Origin: Microbispora siamensis
GTDB lineage: Bacteria; Actinomycetota; Actinomycetes; Streptosporangiales; Streptosporangiaceae
Length of the DNA: 53,292 bases
Direction: 5' to 3'
NCBI RefSeq assembly: GCF_016863095.1
Contig: NZ_BOOF01000063.1
Location: 1 to 53,292 of the forward strand
Below are positions 1 through 7,154 of this stretch, one piece after another. Below the pieces are notes generated by a model that ran no database searches, was not told the DNA's origin, and saw only the letters and a program-made list of their open reading frames with translations. How positions within the stretch are numbered: position 1 is the first letter of the stretch; each line of letters begins with the position of its first letter. A program made the translations under genes and the position numbers.

Positions 1-130
1 CGTCGCTCCTCACAGAGCGGTCAGGCGAGCACGGGAGATCCGGCCCGTCGTTCCGCATGGTAGCCCCGACCCAGCGACCCGCTCCTTGGCAGAAGGGTTC
101 CCCAAGCGCAGGGCGTTCATGCTCTATCCA

Positions 131-146
131 ACCCCCTGCTGGGGGT
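131..146. terminator. Small GC hairpin near the window edge
   Basis: A 6-bp perfect stem (131-136 with 141-146) closes a 4-nt loop. No T-tract follows. It could terminate a gene lying before the window, but nothing else supports this. Confidence 0.25.
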
Positions 147-200
147 GACATGTTCCCGATACGCCGCAAGCGAACGAGGTTTTAAGGGAGCGCAAACACA

Positions 201-254
201 ATCGCGCGGTTATGCGATCGTCAGGTCCTCCGACGACCACCATAACCGCGCGAT
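201..254 (-). terminator. Long hairpin downstream of lsr2
   Basis: A 14-bp perfect inverted repeat (201-214 with 241-254) begins 10 nt past the lsr2 stop. Inside the loop a second paired block (216-222 with 232-238, one mismatch) extends the stem. There is no U-run, as is common for actinobacterial terminators. Placement and strength favour an lsr2 terminator. Confidence 0.55.
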
Positions 255-264
255 CAAGGTTGAG

Positions 265-609
265 TTAGTGCGCGTCCTCGTACGCTTGGACGATCGAGGC
301 GGCAATGCGACCGCGCTCGCTCACGGGGTGTCCGTGTGCCTTCGCCCAGGCGCGGATCTCCGCGCTCTTCTCGCGGGTCATGGCTCGCTGGCCCCCGCCG
401 CCCGCACCACGACGGCGCCCACGGGCCTGCCCGCTGTCCGCGCGCCGCGCGCTGCTGACGAAAGGCGACAGGGCCTCGCGAAGCCGCTTCGCGTTGCCGT
501 CGCTCAGGTCAATCTCATATGACGTGCCGTCAATCGCGAAGGTGACCGTCTCATTGGCCTCGCCGCCATCGAGATCGTCGATGAGAATCACCTGCGTGTG
601 CTTGGCCAT
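265..609 (-). CDS. lsr2: Lsr2-family nucleoid-associated protein
   Basis: Lsr2 is the actinobacterial H-NS-like protein that bridges AT-rich DNA and silences horizontally acquired genes. The 114-residue product starts MAKHTQVILIDDLDGGEA, the usual beta-strand dimerisation start. It has a basic Gly/Arg linker (about residues 58-78) and ends in a helical DNA-binding domain with WAKAHGH and the RGR motif that enters the minor groove of AT-rich DNA. I chose the ATG at 607-609 because AAGGAT precedes it and family members start here; an upstream in-frame ATG at 651 would add 14 atypical residues. A hairpin follows the stop. The small membrane-protein gene lies 72 bp upstream on the same strand. 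It is a plausible silencer of the low-GC cargo near 49-51 kb, but that is inference. Confidence 0.93.
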   Translation of the reverse strand: MAKHTQVILIDDLDGGEANETVTFAIDGTSYEIDLSDGNAKRLREALSPFVSSARRADSGQARGRRRGAGGGGQRAMTREKSAEIRAWAKAHGHPVSERGRIAASIVQAYEDAH

Positions 610-681
610 CCGGCAATCCTTTCGCAGCCCATAGTTTGATTCGTCAGCCAAACATATACCCGGTTTCCCCTGGCTGACAAT

Positions 682-846
682 TCATGATTGCGGATTCTCA
701 GGAACCTCTGAGTCCGGTGACTTCTCGCGTGGCTCCCGTGCCGTGCGGAGGCCCGCCGCGTCGGAACGTACCAACTTTACGATGCCGTAGACGGCCGCGC
801 CGGCGACGACCGCGGAAGGTATCAAGGCGGACAATACCTCTGTCAT
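682..846 (-). CDS. Small single-pass membrane protein, 54 aa
   Basis: Reading the minus strand from the ATG at 844-846 gives a 54-residue protein beginning MTEVLSALIPSAVV. It has one hydrophobic helix (about residues 5-26) followed by a charged, proline-containing tail ending ENPQS. A GAGG ribosome-binding site lies 4 nt before the ATG. The hydrophobic-then-hydrophilic layout and good ribosome-binding site argue for a real gene despite the size. It is on the lsr2 strand, 72 bp upstream of it, so the two may be cotranscribed. I do not recognise a family and propose no function. Confidence 0.6.
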   Translation of the reverse strand: MTEVLSALIPSAVVAGAAVYGIVKLVRSDAAGLRTAREPREKSPDSEVPENPQS

Positions 847-1857
847 TCTGCCTCGCTCGTGCCGGGGGTGTCATTAGGTGCACCCGAGGAAATTCCGAGG
901 ACGTGGCAAGGCCGCCGGCCTCTTGCCGGGCCGGGCGCCCTGATACGACCATAGCGCCGGGAGGGACCAGGCGTGCCTTCCGGGGTGCCCCTGGAGGGCC
1001 GGGGTAATCCCTCGTCTCTCCAGCGGCCTTACCGGATGCACTCGAAATCGTACCCAGAATGCCGACCCCACCGGTCACCGATCCTGGGCCGTCCCGCCGT
1101 TTCAGCCGCTTGCGCACTTCCCGGGCGGCGGGGCCGCACGCCCCCGGGTTCCCCCTAGTCCAGGCCGTAGCCGCTGGTGAGCGGCTTGCCGACCAGGACG
1201 AACAGGCACGGACGGACAAGTGCGAAGGGGCAAACACGTCCCGCGGAAAAGGCCGGACCGAGGACGTACGCCGTTGAAGAGCCCGGGTGAAACGAGGAGC
1301 CCGCGTCACGGCGGCCGGATCTTCACAAGGGGGCCCGGCACCCTTCTCGTACGGCGCGCACGGCTCGCGGGATATACGCGCAAGCAGATCGGCACAGCCC
1401 GGAAGCCTCGTAAAAAGAGAGGACCGGCCGGTTCCATCAAGATCGACGGGCGGGAGGTCTGAAGATCGAAAAAAGGAGCGAGGGCACAATCACGTGGACG
1501 GCCCGGACGGTCGTGGCGTCAGAGTTTCCCACGGCCAAACGATCCCCGCATTCCGCGGACGTCGCCTGCGGCCGGGTAGAGCGGGTGGGGATCCGGGAGC
1601 GCCATAAGGGCCTGTGCGGCTCCATGCGGCCCCATAAGCGCCCCTGACGGTTCCTTAAGCCGCCCGTGGGCGGATATGGCCCGGGCGGGACGGCGGGGGC
1701 GACTCTTAAGGATTGACGCCGGGGGCGGCCTCGCGGTCATTGGGCACCTCTCGGGACGGTGAACCCAAGCATGGCATGCCCGGGAGGCTCCGCAAGGTTT
1801 TTCCGTCACAGCGGGGTGAACGGGCTGTGCGGACGGACCATAGCCACTCATAGAAAA
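847..1857. other. About 1 kb with no recognisable gene
   Basis: Both strands have open frames here, but their translations are Arg/Pro/Gly-rich with no family resemblance, no consistent codon-position bias and no convincing ribosome-binding site. They are best read as GC-driven shadows. I see no tRNA, known riboswitch or long repeat. A short CTTAAG-type motif recurs around 1650-1710 without clear meaning. Confidence 0.5.
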
Positions 1858-1889
1858 ACGGGGCCGATGGTCCGTTCCATCGGCCCCGT
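1858..1889 (-). terminator. Rho-independent terminator of the RDD gene
   Basis: A 13-bp perfect stem (1858-1870 with 1877-1889) has a 6-nt loop. On the minus strand it is followed by a run of five T (1854-1858). It sits 10 bp past the RDD gene stop, which makes it a classical intrinsic terminator. Confidence 0.9.
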
Positions 1890-1898
1890 CTGTCGTCG

Positions 1899-3254
1899 TT
1901 ACTTGACCTTGACCACCACGGTGTTGGCGACCTTGTCATGCAGCGCCTGATGCAGCGGCTTGTCCCACAACAGCCACAGCACGTTCAGAAGGGAGGCGAG
2001 GCTCGCGAGGTAGCTGATAACGGGAATCCACTGCAGGAACTCGAAAACGTAGAGCACGCCGGCGCGCTTGAGCGCCGCATCCTGGGGAAGCCCGCCCGCG
2101 TCGAGAGTGCCTCCGACCGGAACGACCTTGATTCCCATGACTTTCTTGCCGAGCGTCTGCCCCTGCGCCCGCAGCATGAGGAATTCGTAGGCGACCATGA
2201 CGAGGCCGCCCAGGATCGCCGTGAGCAGTGACGCGAGGAAGTAACCGCTTCCGGTGGTGAACACCCCCGTCGTCGGGTCGATGCTCGCGTTGGTGACGAC
2301 GATCCCCGTGATCACGAGCGTGATGATCCCGAAGGGGATGCCGACGATCACGCCGTCGATGATGCGGGCGACGAGGCGCTGCCACCACTCCGCGAGCGGG
2401 GCCGGGGCACCAGGGGGAATCGGCCCCGAGGCCGCGTACGGCTGGCCGAAGCCGGGCTGCCCATAGCCCTGCTGGCCGTACTGCTGCTGCCCGTAACCGG
2501 GCTGCTGGCCGTAGCCCTGCTGGGGGGACGACTGGGCGTACTGCTGCTGGCCGTACTGCTCCTGGCCGTACTGCTGCTGCCCATAGCCCTGCTGGCCGTA
2601 CTGCTGCTGCCCGTAACCGGGCTGCTGGCCGTAGCCCTGCTGAGCGCCGTAGCCCTGCTGCTGGCTCTGCTGGGCGCCGTACCCCTGCTGCTGGCCGTAG
2701 TCCTGGGAGGCGGCCTGCTGGCCGTAGCCGCCCTGGGACGGCTGGCCGTACTGCTGCTGGCCCTGCTGGGCGCCGTAGCCCTGCTGGCCGTACTGCTGGC
2801 CGTAGCCCTGCTGCGGGCCGGTCTGGCCATACCCCTGCTGGCCGTAACCCTGCTGCGGGCCGGTCTGGCCGTACCCCTGCTGGCCGTACTGCTGCTGCCC
2901 ATAACCGGGCTGCTGGCCGTAGCCCTGCTGCTGGGCGGCCTCCTGGCCGTAGCCCTGCTGCGGGCCGGTCTGGCCATACCCCTGCTGGCCGTACTGCTGC
3001 TGCCCGTAACCGGGCTGCTGGCCCTGCTGGGCGCCGTAGCCCTGCTGCTGCCCCTGCTGCTGGCCGTAGCCGCCCTGGGCGGGGTCGTAGCCGGGCGGCT
3101 GCTGCGGGCCCGTGTGTTGCCCGCGATAGCTGACGACCGTGACGTCGGGGTCGTAGTCCTGGGGTTGTCTGTCCGTGTTGTACCCGGGGTTCGATGACGG
3201 CGGTGGCGTTCCGTCCGACTCGTCCTGGGGGTACGGCGGCTGTCCGGTGCTCAC
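1899..3254 (-). CDS. RDD-family membrane protein with Gly/Tyr/Gln repeat tail
   Basis: The 451-residue protein has two parts. Residues about 1-290 are low-complexity, built of reiterated YGQQ, QGYGQ and PGYGQQQYGQ units. The rest is an RDD domain of three hydrophobic helices, opening with WWQRLVARIIDG, which carries the Arg and Asp of the family name. RDD proteins are poorly characterised membrane proteins; some are implicated in transport. The start is the GTG at 3252-3254, preceded by GAGGTG, giving an N-terminus STGQPPYPQDES; the longer ATG frame to 3362 has no ribosome-binding site. The repeat tail should face the cytoplasm in the usual topology. A strong terminator follows the stop. Confidence 0.9.
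   Translation of the reverse strand: MSTGQPPYPQDESDGTPPPSSNPGYNTDRQPQDYDPDVTVVSYRGQHTGPQQPPGYDPAQGGYGQQQGQQQGYGAQQGQQPGYGQQQYGQQGYGQTGPQQGYGQEAAQQQGYGQQPGYGQQQYGQQGYGQTGPQQGYGQQGYGQTGPQQGYGQQYGQQGYGAQQGQQQYGQPSQGGYGQQAASQDYGQQQGYGAQQSQQQGYGAQQGYGQQPGYGQQQYGQQGYGQQQYGQEQYGQQQYAQSSPQQGYGQQPGYGQQQYGQQGYGQPGFGQPYAASGPIPPGAPAPLAEWWQRLVARIIDGVIVGIPFGIITLVITGIVVTNASIDPTTGVFTTGSGYFLASLLTAILGGLVMVAYEFLMLRAQGQTLGKKVMGIKVVPVGGTLDAGGLPQDAALKRAGVLYVFEFLQWIPVISYLASLASLLNVLWLLWDKPLHQALHDKVANTVVVKVK
2455..3095 (-). repeat. Degenerate tandem repeats encoding YGQQ/QGYGQ units
   Basis: Blocks such as ctgctggccgtactgctg recur with variable spacing through the N-terminal half of the RDD gene. The periods are multiples of 3, so the reading frame is kept. 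This is coding low-complexity repeat, prone to slippage and assembly collapse, not a CRISPR or intergenic repeat. Confidence 0.85.
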
Positions 3255-3401
3255 CGTGTCACCTCGTTTCGAAGACGCATGCGCCGCACGTCTGTAGCAC
3301 ACGCTGATATTGCCAAAAGTAGCGACAGGTGTATCAACAGTCACCTTTGCAGCCGCCGACAACCCCCGTCAAGATCGGTGATCAATGCCCATCAATGGCG
3401 A

Positions 3402-3953
3402 TCAATGACGGTCGAGGTGCAGCAACATCCGGGTGTTCCCCAGCGTGTTCGGCTTGACGTGCTCCAGGTCGAGGAACTCGGCGACGCCCTCGTCGTACGA
3501 CGCGAGCAGTTCCGCGTACACCTCCTGGGAGACCGGGGTGCCCTGGATGGGTGTGAAGCCGTGCCTGGCGAAGAACTCCACCGCGAAGGTGAGACAGAAG
3601 ACCCTCCGCACACCGAGGTCCCTGGCGGTCTCGATGAGCGCGGCGACGATCCGGTGGCCGATGCCCCCGCCGCGTGCCGCGGGGTCCACCGCGACGGTCC
3701 TGATCTCGGCCAGGTCCTCCCACAGCACGTGCAGCGCGCCACAGCCGACGACCTGCCCGCCCGTCTCGGCCACCCAGAACTCCTGGACGTCCTCGTACAG
3801 CGTGACCGTGCTCTTCTTGAGCAGGCGGGGACCGACGCCCGAATACGCGTCGACGAGGCGCCGGATCGCCCGGACGTCCGGCGTCCTGGCCCGGCGCACC
3901 GTCACGGCCGTGGCACCCGACTCACTGGATGTCTGCGCGGCGACCTGCTCCAT
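3402..3953 (-). CDS. argA: Amino-acid (glutamate) N-acetyltransferase, short ArgA type
   Basis: This 183-residue GNAT protein probably makes N-acetylglutamate, the first step of arginine synthesis. It resembles the short actinobacterial ArgA rather than the kinase-fused enzyme. Diagnostic stretches are TVTLYEDVQEFWVAE, GCGALHVLWEDLAEIRT, the acetyl-CoA loop AARGGGIGHR, and the tail VKPNTLGNTRMLLHL. The chosen ATG at 3951-3953 gives a normal family length. It lacks a Shine-Dalgarno sequence, but a TAGGCT box lies 8 nt upstream, so the mRNA may be leaderless. The frame extends upstream to 4160 without family-like sequence. It is divergent from the NlpC/P60 gene. Confidence 0.88.
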   Translation of the reverse strand: MEQVAAQTSSESGATAVTVRRARTPDVRAIRRLVDAYSGVGPRLLKKSTVTLYEDVQEFWVAETGGQVVGCGALHVLWEDLAEIRTVAVDPAARGGGIGHRIVAALIETARDLGVRRVFCLTFAVEFFARHGFTPIQGTPVSQEVYAELLASYDEGVAEFLDLEHVKPNTLGNTRMLLHLDRH

Positions 3954-4355
3954 GACCGGCCAGCCTAGCCGGACCGCGGCCGATCCCACGCGGTCGGTAC
4001 GGATCGCGCCGCTACGGATAACGGTCATGTCCAAACACGACACCCGACACGATGCTTGACCCTGCGTAGCCATCAGGATACGGACGGATGCACGGCCCCG
4101 CCCTGAGGTGACTGTTCCGGTTCGTCCCACTTTTTTCATCCGCCCGAGCTGCACGGCCAATGCCTCAGATCGCTCTAAACCCAGGTGAACGCGGACGCAT
4201 CACTACCGTTCCCGTGACCCGACCGTGATCGTTTGGTTGTCAAACGTAGACGGGTTTCGGAGTTCTGGTTGAGCAAGAACTCGCCGTGCACTATCGTCCA
4301 GCGACGATGCCGGTCATCGTGAGCGCTCACGGCGACCGGGCGCCGAATCTTCGAA

Positions 4356-4496
4356 GCACCGAGTGCGAAGGGGAACCGGGGACCCAACTGCAGGATCAGG
4401 ATCGGTTCGATCTCGGATCGTCAAGGGGTGAATCCGCAAAGGTAGGGCTACTCCGGCCCGAACCCGTCAGCTAACCCGGTAGGCGCTCAGAGGTGC
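4356..4496 (+). ncRNA. c-di-AMP riboswitch (ydaO/yuaA type)
   Basis: The conserved blocks appear in order: ggggaaccggggaccc (from 4370), ggggtgaatccgc (from 4425), gtaggg (4442-4447) and cccgaacccgtcagctaacc (from 4457), then ggtaggcg. A closing P1 helix pairs gcacc/gag/gcg (4356-4367) with cgctc/ggtgc (4484-4496). In actinobacteria this class typically precedes cell-wall hydrolase genes and lowers expression when c-di-AMP is high. Here it sits 64 nt before an NlpC/P60 gene. No clear intrinsic terminator follows, so the expression platform is undefined. Confidence 0.88.
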
Positions 4497-4559
4497 CCCG
4501 CCGTACGGCCCCGTCTCGACGACGGGCCCGCCGCGGGCACATGTGGGAGAGGAGCTCGG

Positions 4560-5609
4560 TTGCGCATGCGTGGAGGACGGCCGGCGGGCAGGCACGCCCG
4601 CGGCCGAGGGTCCGGATCCGGCACGGCCGGTCCGGGTGCCGTCCGCCGCTTGGCGTTCGTCGGCGTCGCGATCACCGCGATCACGTTCGGCGCCCCGGTG
4701 GTCCGCGCCACCGCCGACCCCAAGCCGAGCCTCAAGGAGCTCACCGCGCAGGTCGAGAGCCTCTACACCGAGATCGAGACCCTCACCGAGCAGTACAACG
4801 GCGAGCGCGTGCGCCTGAAGGCGGCCGAGCGGTCCGCCGACCTCGCCAAGAAGAACCTCGCCAAGAGCGAGGCCGAACTCGAGGTCCGTCGGCAGAAGGC
4901 GAGCGCCCTCGCGCAGCACTCCTACATGACCAACGGGCTCGGCAACGCGCTCGTGCTCATCGACAGCGACGCCGACCCGCGGCGATACCTGGACCAGGCC
5001 TCCACGACGTACGCGCTGGAGCTGCAGGAGAGCCAGGAGGTCGCCGAGGTTACCAAGGCCATGGACGCCGCCGCGCGGGCCAGGGAGAGCGCCTCCGCCC
5101 GGCAGGCCGAGGTCAAGAAGCTCCTCAGCGGCCTCGACTCACGGCGCGACAAGATCACCAAGCTGATCAAGAAGACCGAGAGCAACCTCTACCGGCAGGT
5201 CTCCCGGACGGTCGGCGCCGAGACGCGCAGCAGGATGTCGTTCCCCATCGTGGGCGACGGCAAGGCCGCCCAGGCGGCGCGCTGGGCCCTCAAGCAGCAG
5301 CTCAAGCCGTACGTGTGGGGCGCCGAGGGGCCCGGCTCCTTCGACTGCTCGGGCCTGGTCATGGCGGCCTACCAGTCCGTCGGCATCAGCCTGCCTCACT
5401 ACACGGGCGACCAGTGGACGGCCGGCACGCACATCTCCCGCGACCAGCTCCGCCCCGGCGACCTGGTGTTCTTCTACCCCGACCTGCACCACGTGGGCAT
5501 CTACATCGGCGGCGGCTACATGATCCACGCGCCGCGCACGGGAGACGTCATCCACATCGCGAAGATCGCCGGGCGGCCGTTCGCGGGAGCGGTGCGCGTC
5601 GCCGACTGA
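4560..5609 (+). CDS. Secreted NlpC/P60 peptidoglycan endopeptidase
   Basis: The 349-residue exported cell-wall hydrolase probably cuts D-iGlu-meso-DAP bonds in peptide stems, as RipA-type enzymes do. It has an Arg-rich N-terminus and signal helix (LAFVGVAITAITFGAPVV), a long coiled coil (about residues 55-215), and a C-terminal NlpC/P60 domain. Catalytic Cys263 lies in FDCSGLVMAAYQ, and the histidine near residue 311 lies in HHVGIYIGGGYMIHAP. I chose the TTG at 4560-4562 because GGAG stands 5 nt before it; ATG at 4566 is the alternative. The c-di-AMP riboswitch directly upstream implies control by osmotic or cell-wall status. A paralogue with the same layout is at 33211-34365. Confidence 0.92.
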   Translation: MRMRGGRPAGRHARGRGSGSGTAGPGAVRRLAFVGVAITAITFGAPVVRATADPKPSLKELTAQVESLYTEIETLTEQYNGERVRLKAAERSADLAKKNLAKSEAELEVRRQKASALAQHSYMTNGLGNALVLIDSDADPRRYLDQASTTYALELQESQEVAEVTKAMDAAARARESASARQAEVKKLLSGLDSRRDKITKLIKKTESNLYRQVSRTVGAETRSRMSFPIVGDGKAAQAARWALKQQLKPYVWGAEGPGSFDCSGLVMAAYQSVGISLPHYTGDQWTAGTHISRDQLRPGDLVFFYPDLHHVGIYIGGGYMIHAPRTGDVIHIAKIAGRPFAGAVRVAD

Positions 5610-5641
5610 GCCCTTCTCGCCGGAGGGCGTCGCGGACGCGG

Positions 5642-5890
5642 TCAGATGAGGCGGCGGCGCGCCGCCCAGGCGACGGCCTCGATCGCGGTGGCGACGCCGA
5701 TCCGGTCGCAGATGCACCGCAGCCGGCGCCGCACGGTGCGCCCGCTGACGTCGAGACTGCGGCCCACCCGGTCGGCGGTCACGCCCTTGGCCAGCTCCGC
5801 GAGGAGAAGCAGATCCTCTTCGGTGAGACCGGCACGCTCAAGGTCCGAGGCGAGATTGTCACCTCGGTAGACGACCTCGGGAACACCCAT
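5642..5890 (-). CDS. Single-domain LuxR-type helix-turn-helix protein
   Basis: The 82-residue protein consists almost only of a LuxR/GerE-like DNA-binding domain: LTEEDLLLLAELAKGVTADRV, then VSGRTVRRRLRCICDRIGV as the recognition helix and dimer helix. There is no receiver or ligand domain. GGAGG lies 7 nt before the ATG. It is convergent with the NlpC/P60 gene, 32 bp away. It could be a small regulator responding to a partner or acting constitutively; the target is unknown. Confidence 0.75.
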   Translation of the reverse strand: MGVPEVVYRGDNLASDLERAGLTEEDLLLLAELAKGVTADRVGRSLDVSGRTVRRRLRCICDRIGVATAIEAVAWAARRRLI

Positions 5891-6139
5891 CGTCCGCCCT
5901 CCCCCACGACGATGCTTCGTCGGCCCACCCTTCAGGGACGGTAAACGCCTGCCATGAAGGTCGTCAAGGTTCGGAGTCGAGCCTCCGGCCGTACGCAGCC
6001 TCTGTAGCGGAGCGGGCCGTGGGCCATCGCCTTTCCTCCGCCTCCCTTACGCACTTCCAGGTGCCTTCTTACCGAAAGAGAGCAGCTCTCCTTACGCTCC
6101 TTGCCACGCCGGAAGGACACGCCGGAAGGAGAGGAACTC

Positions 6140-7063
6140 ATGAGAGCACTGGTGGCACGGGATGGGGCCGTACGGGTCGTCGAGGTGGCAGAGCCCGAGC
6201 CGGGGCCTGGGCAGGTGCGGATCAGGGTCGAGGCGGCGGCCGTGAACCCCGTCGACCTGTTCACGGCCGCGGGCGCCCTCGCCGACAGCGGGCTCATGGC
6301 GCACCTGGAGACGTACGCACTCGGCTGGGACGTGGCGGGCGTGGTCGATGGGACCGGACCGGGAGTGACGGGCGTACGCCCGGGCGAGCGGGTCATCGGG
6401 CTGTCGGACCGGCTGACGGAGCCGCTCAAGACCCAGGCGGACCTGGTCGTGCTGGACGAGACGGCCGTCGCGCCCGCGCCCGCCGGGGTGGCCGCGCCCG
6501 AGGCGTCGACGCTGCCGCTGAACGCGCTCACCGCCGTCCAGGCGCTCGATCTCGCCGGGCTCGCCGAGGGTGAGACCCTGCTCGTCACGGGAGCGGCCGG
6601 TGGCGTCGGCGGCTATCTCGTGGAGCTGGCCGCAGCACGGGGGCTCAGGGTCGCCGCGGTCGCCGCGCCCGGCGACGAGGCACTCGTCCGGGGCTTCGGC
6701 GCGGAATGGTTCGTCCCGAGGGGCGCCGACCTGGCCGCGGCCGTCAGAGCCGTCGTCCCCGGCGGCGTGCACGGCCTGGTGGACGCGGCGGTCGTCGGCC
6801 TGCCCGCGCTGGACGCCGTGCGCAACGGGGGCGCGTTCGTCGCCGTCGTCGCGGGGCAGGCCCCCGTCCCGCTGCGCGGCATCCGGGTCTCGACGGTGTT
6901 CGTCCGCGCCGACGCGGCCCAGCTCCGGGACGTCGCGAAGCTCGCCGAGGCGGGACGGCTGAGCATGCGGGTCGCCGGCACCTATCCGCTTGAGCGGGCG
7001 GCCGAGGCGCACGAACGCCTGCGGAGAGGCGGCCTGCGCGGCCGGCTGGTCCTGCTGCCCTGA
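6140..7063 (+). CDS. MDR-family NADPH:quinone oxidoreductase-like protein
   Basis: The 307-residue medium-chain dehydrogenase/reductase starts MRALVARDGAVRVVEVAEPE, the usual GroES-like N-terminus, with VEAAAVNPVDLFTAAG in the active-site region. The Rossmann fold shows VTGAAGGVGGYLVELA. The structural-zinc cysteines are absent, so it belongs to the zinc-free quinone-oxidoreductase branch. ATG at 6140 follows AGGAGAGGAACTC; the in-frame ATG 13 codons upstream has no support. Substrate unknown. Confidence 0.88.
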   Translation: MRALVARDGAVRVVEVAEPEPGPGQVRIRVEAAAVNPVDLFTAAGALADSGLMAHLETYALGWDVAGVVDGTGPGVTGVRPGERVIGLSDRLTEPLKTQADLVVLDETAVAPAPAGVAAPEASTLPLNALTAVQALDLAGLAEGETLLVTGAAGGVGGYLVELAAARGLRVAAVAAPGDEALVRGFGAEWFVPRGADLAAAVRAVVPGGVHGLVDAAVVGLPALDAVRNGGAFVAVVAGQAPVPLRGIRVSTVFVRADAAQLRDVAKLAEAGRLSMRVAGTYPLERAAEAHERLRRGGLRGRLVLLP

Positions 7064-7102
7064 TTCGCCTACGCCGCTACGCCTGTCTCGGCGCACGGCT
7101 GC

Positions 7103-7129
7103 GGGCCGGACGGTCATACCGTCCGGCCC
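7103..7129. terminator. Bidirectional terminator between MDR and lysS genes
   Basis: A 12-bp perfect palindrome (7103-7114 with 7118-7129) with a 3-nt loop lies between two converging genes. It has no T-tract but a very stable GC stem. Confidence 0.75.
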
Positions 7130-7154
7130 ACCCCCAGGAGATTAGGCGCCGGGA

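Noticed and set aside
698..1489. 263-codon open frame on the minus strand
   Set aside because: The translation is Arg/Pro/Gly-rich without domain features and overlaps the more convincing 54-residue gene in another frame. There is no good ribosome-binding site.
2455..3095. CRISPR-like regularly repeated DNA
   Set aside because: The repeats are in frame, degenerate and variably spaced inside a coding sequence. There are no unique spacers and no cas genes.
4493..5944. 483-codon frame overlapping the NlpC/P60 gene
   Set aside because: It is an out-of-frame Arg-rich shadow. The NlpC/P60 frame has catalytic motifs, a signal peptide and the riboswitch context.
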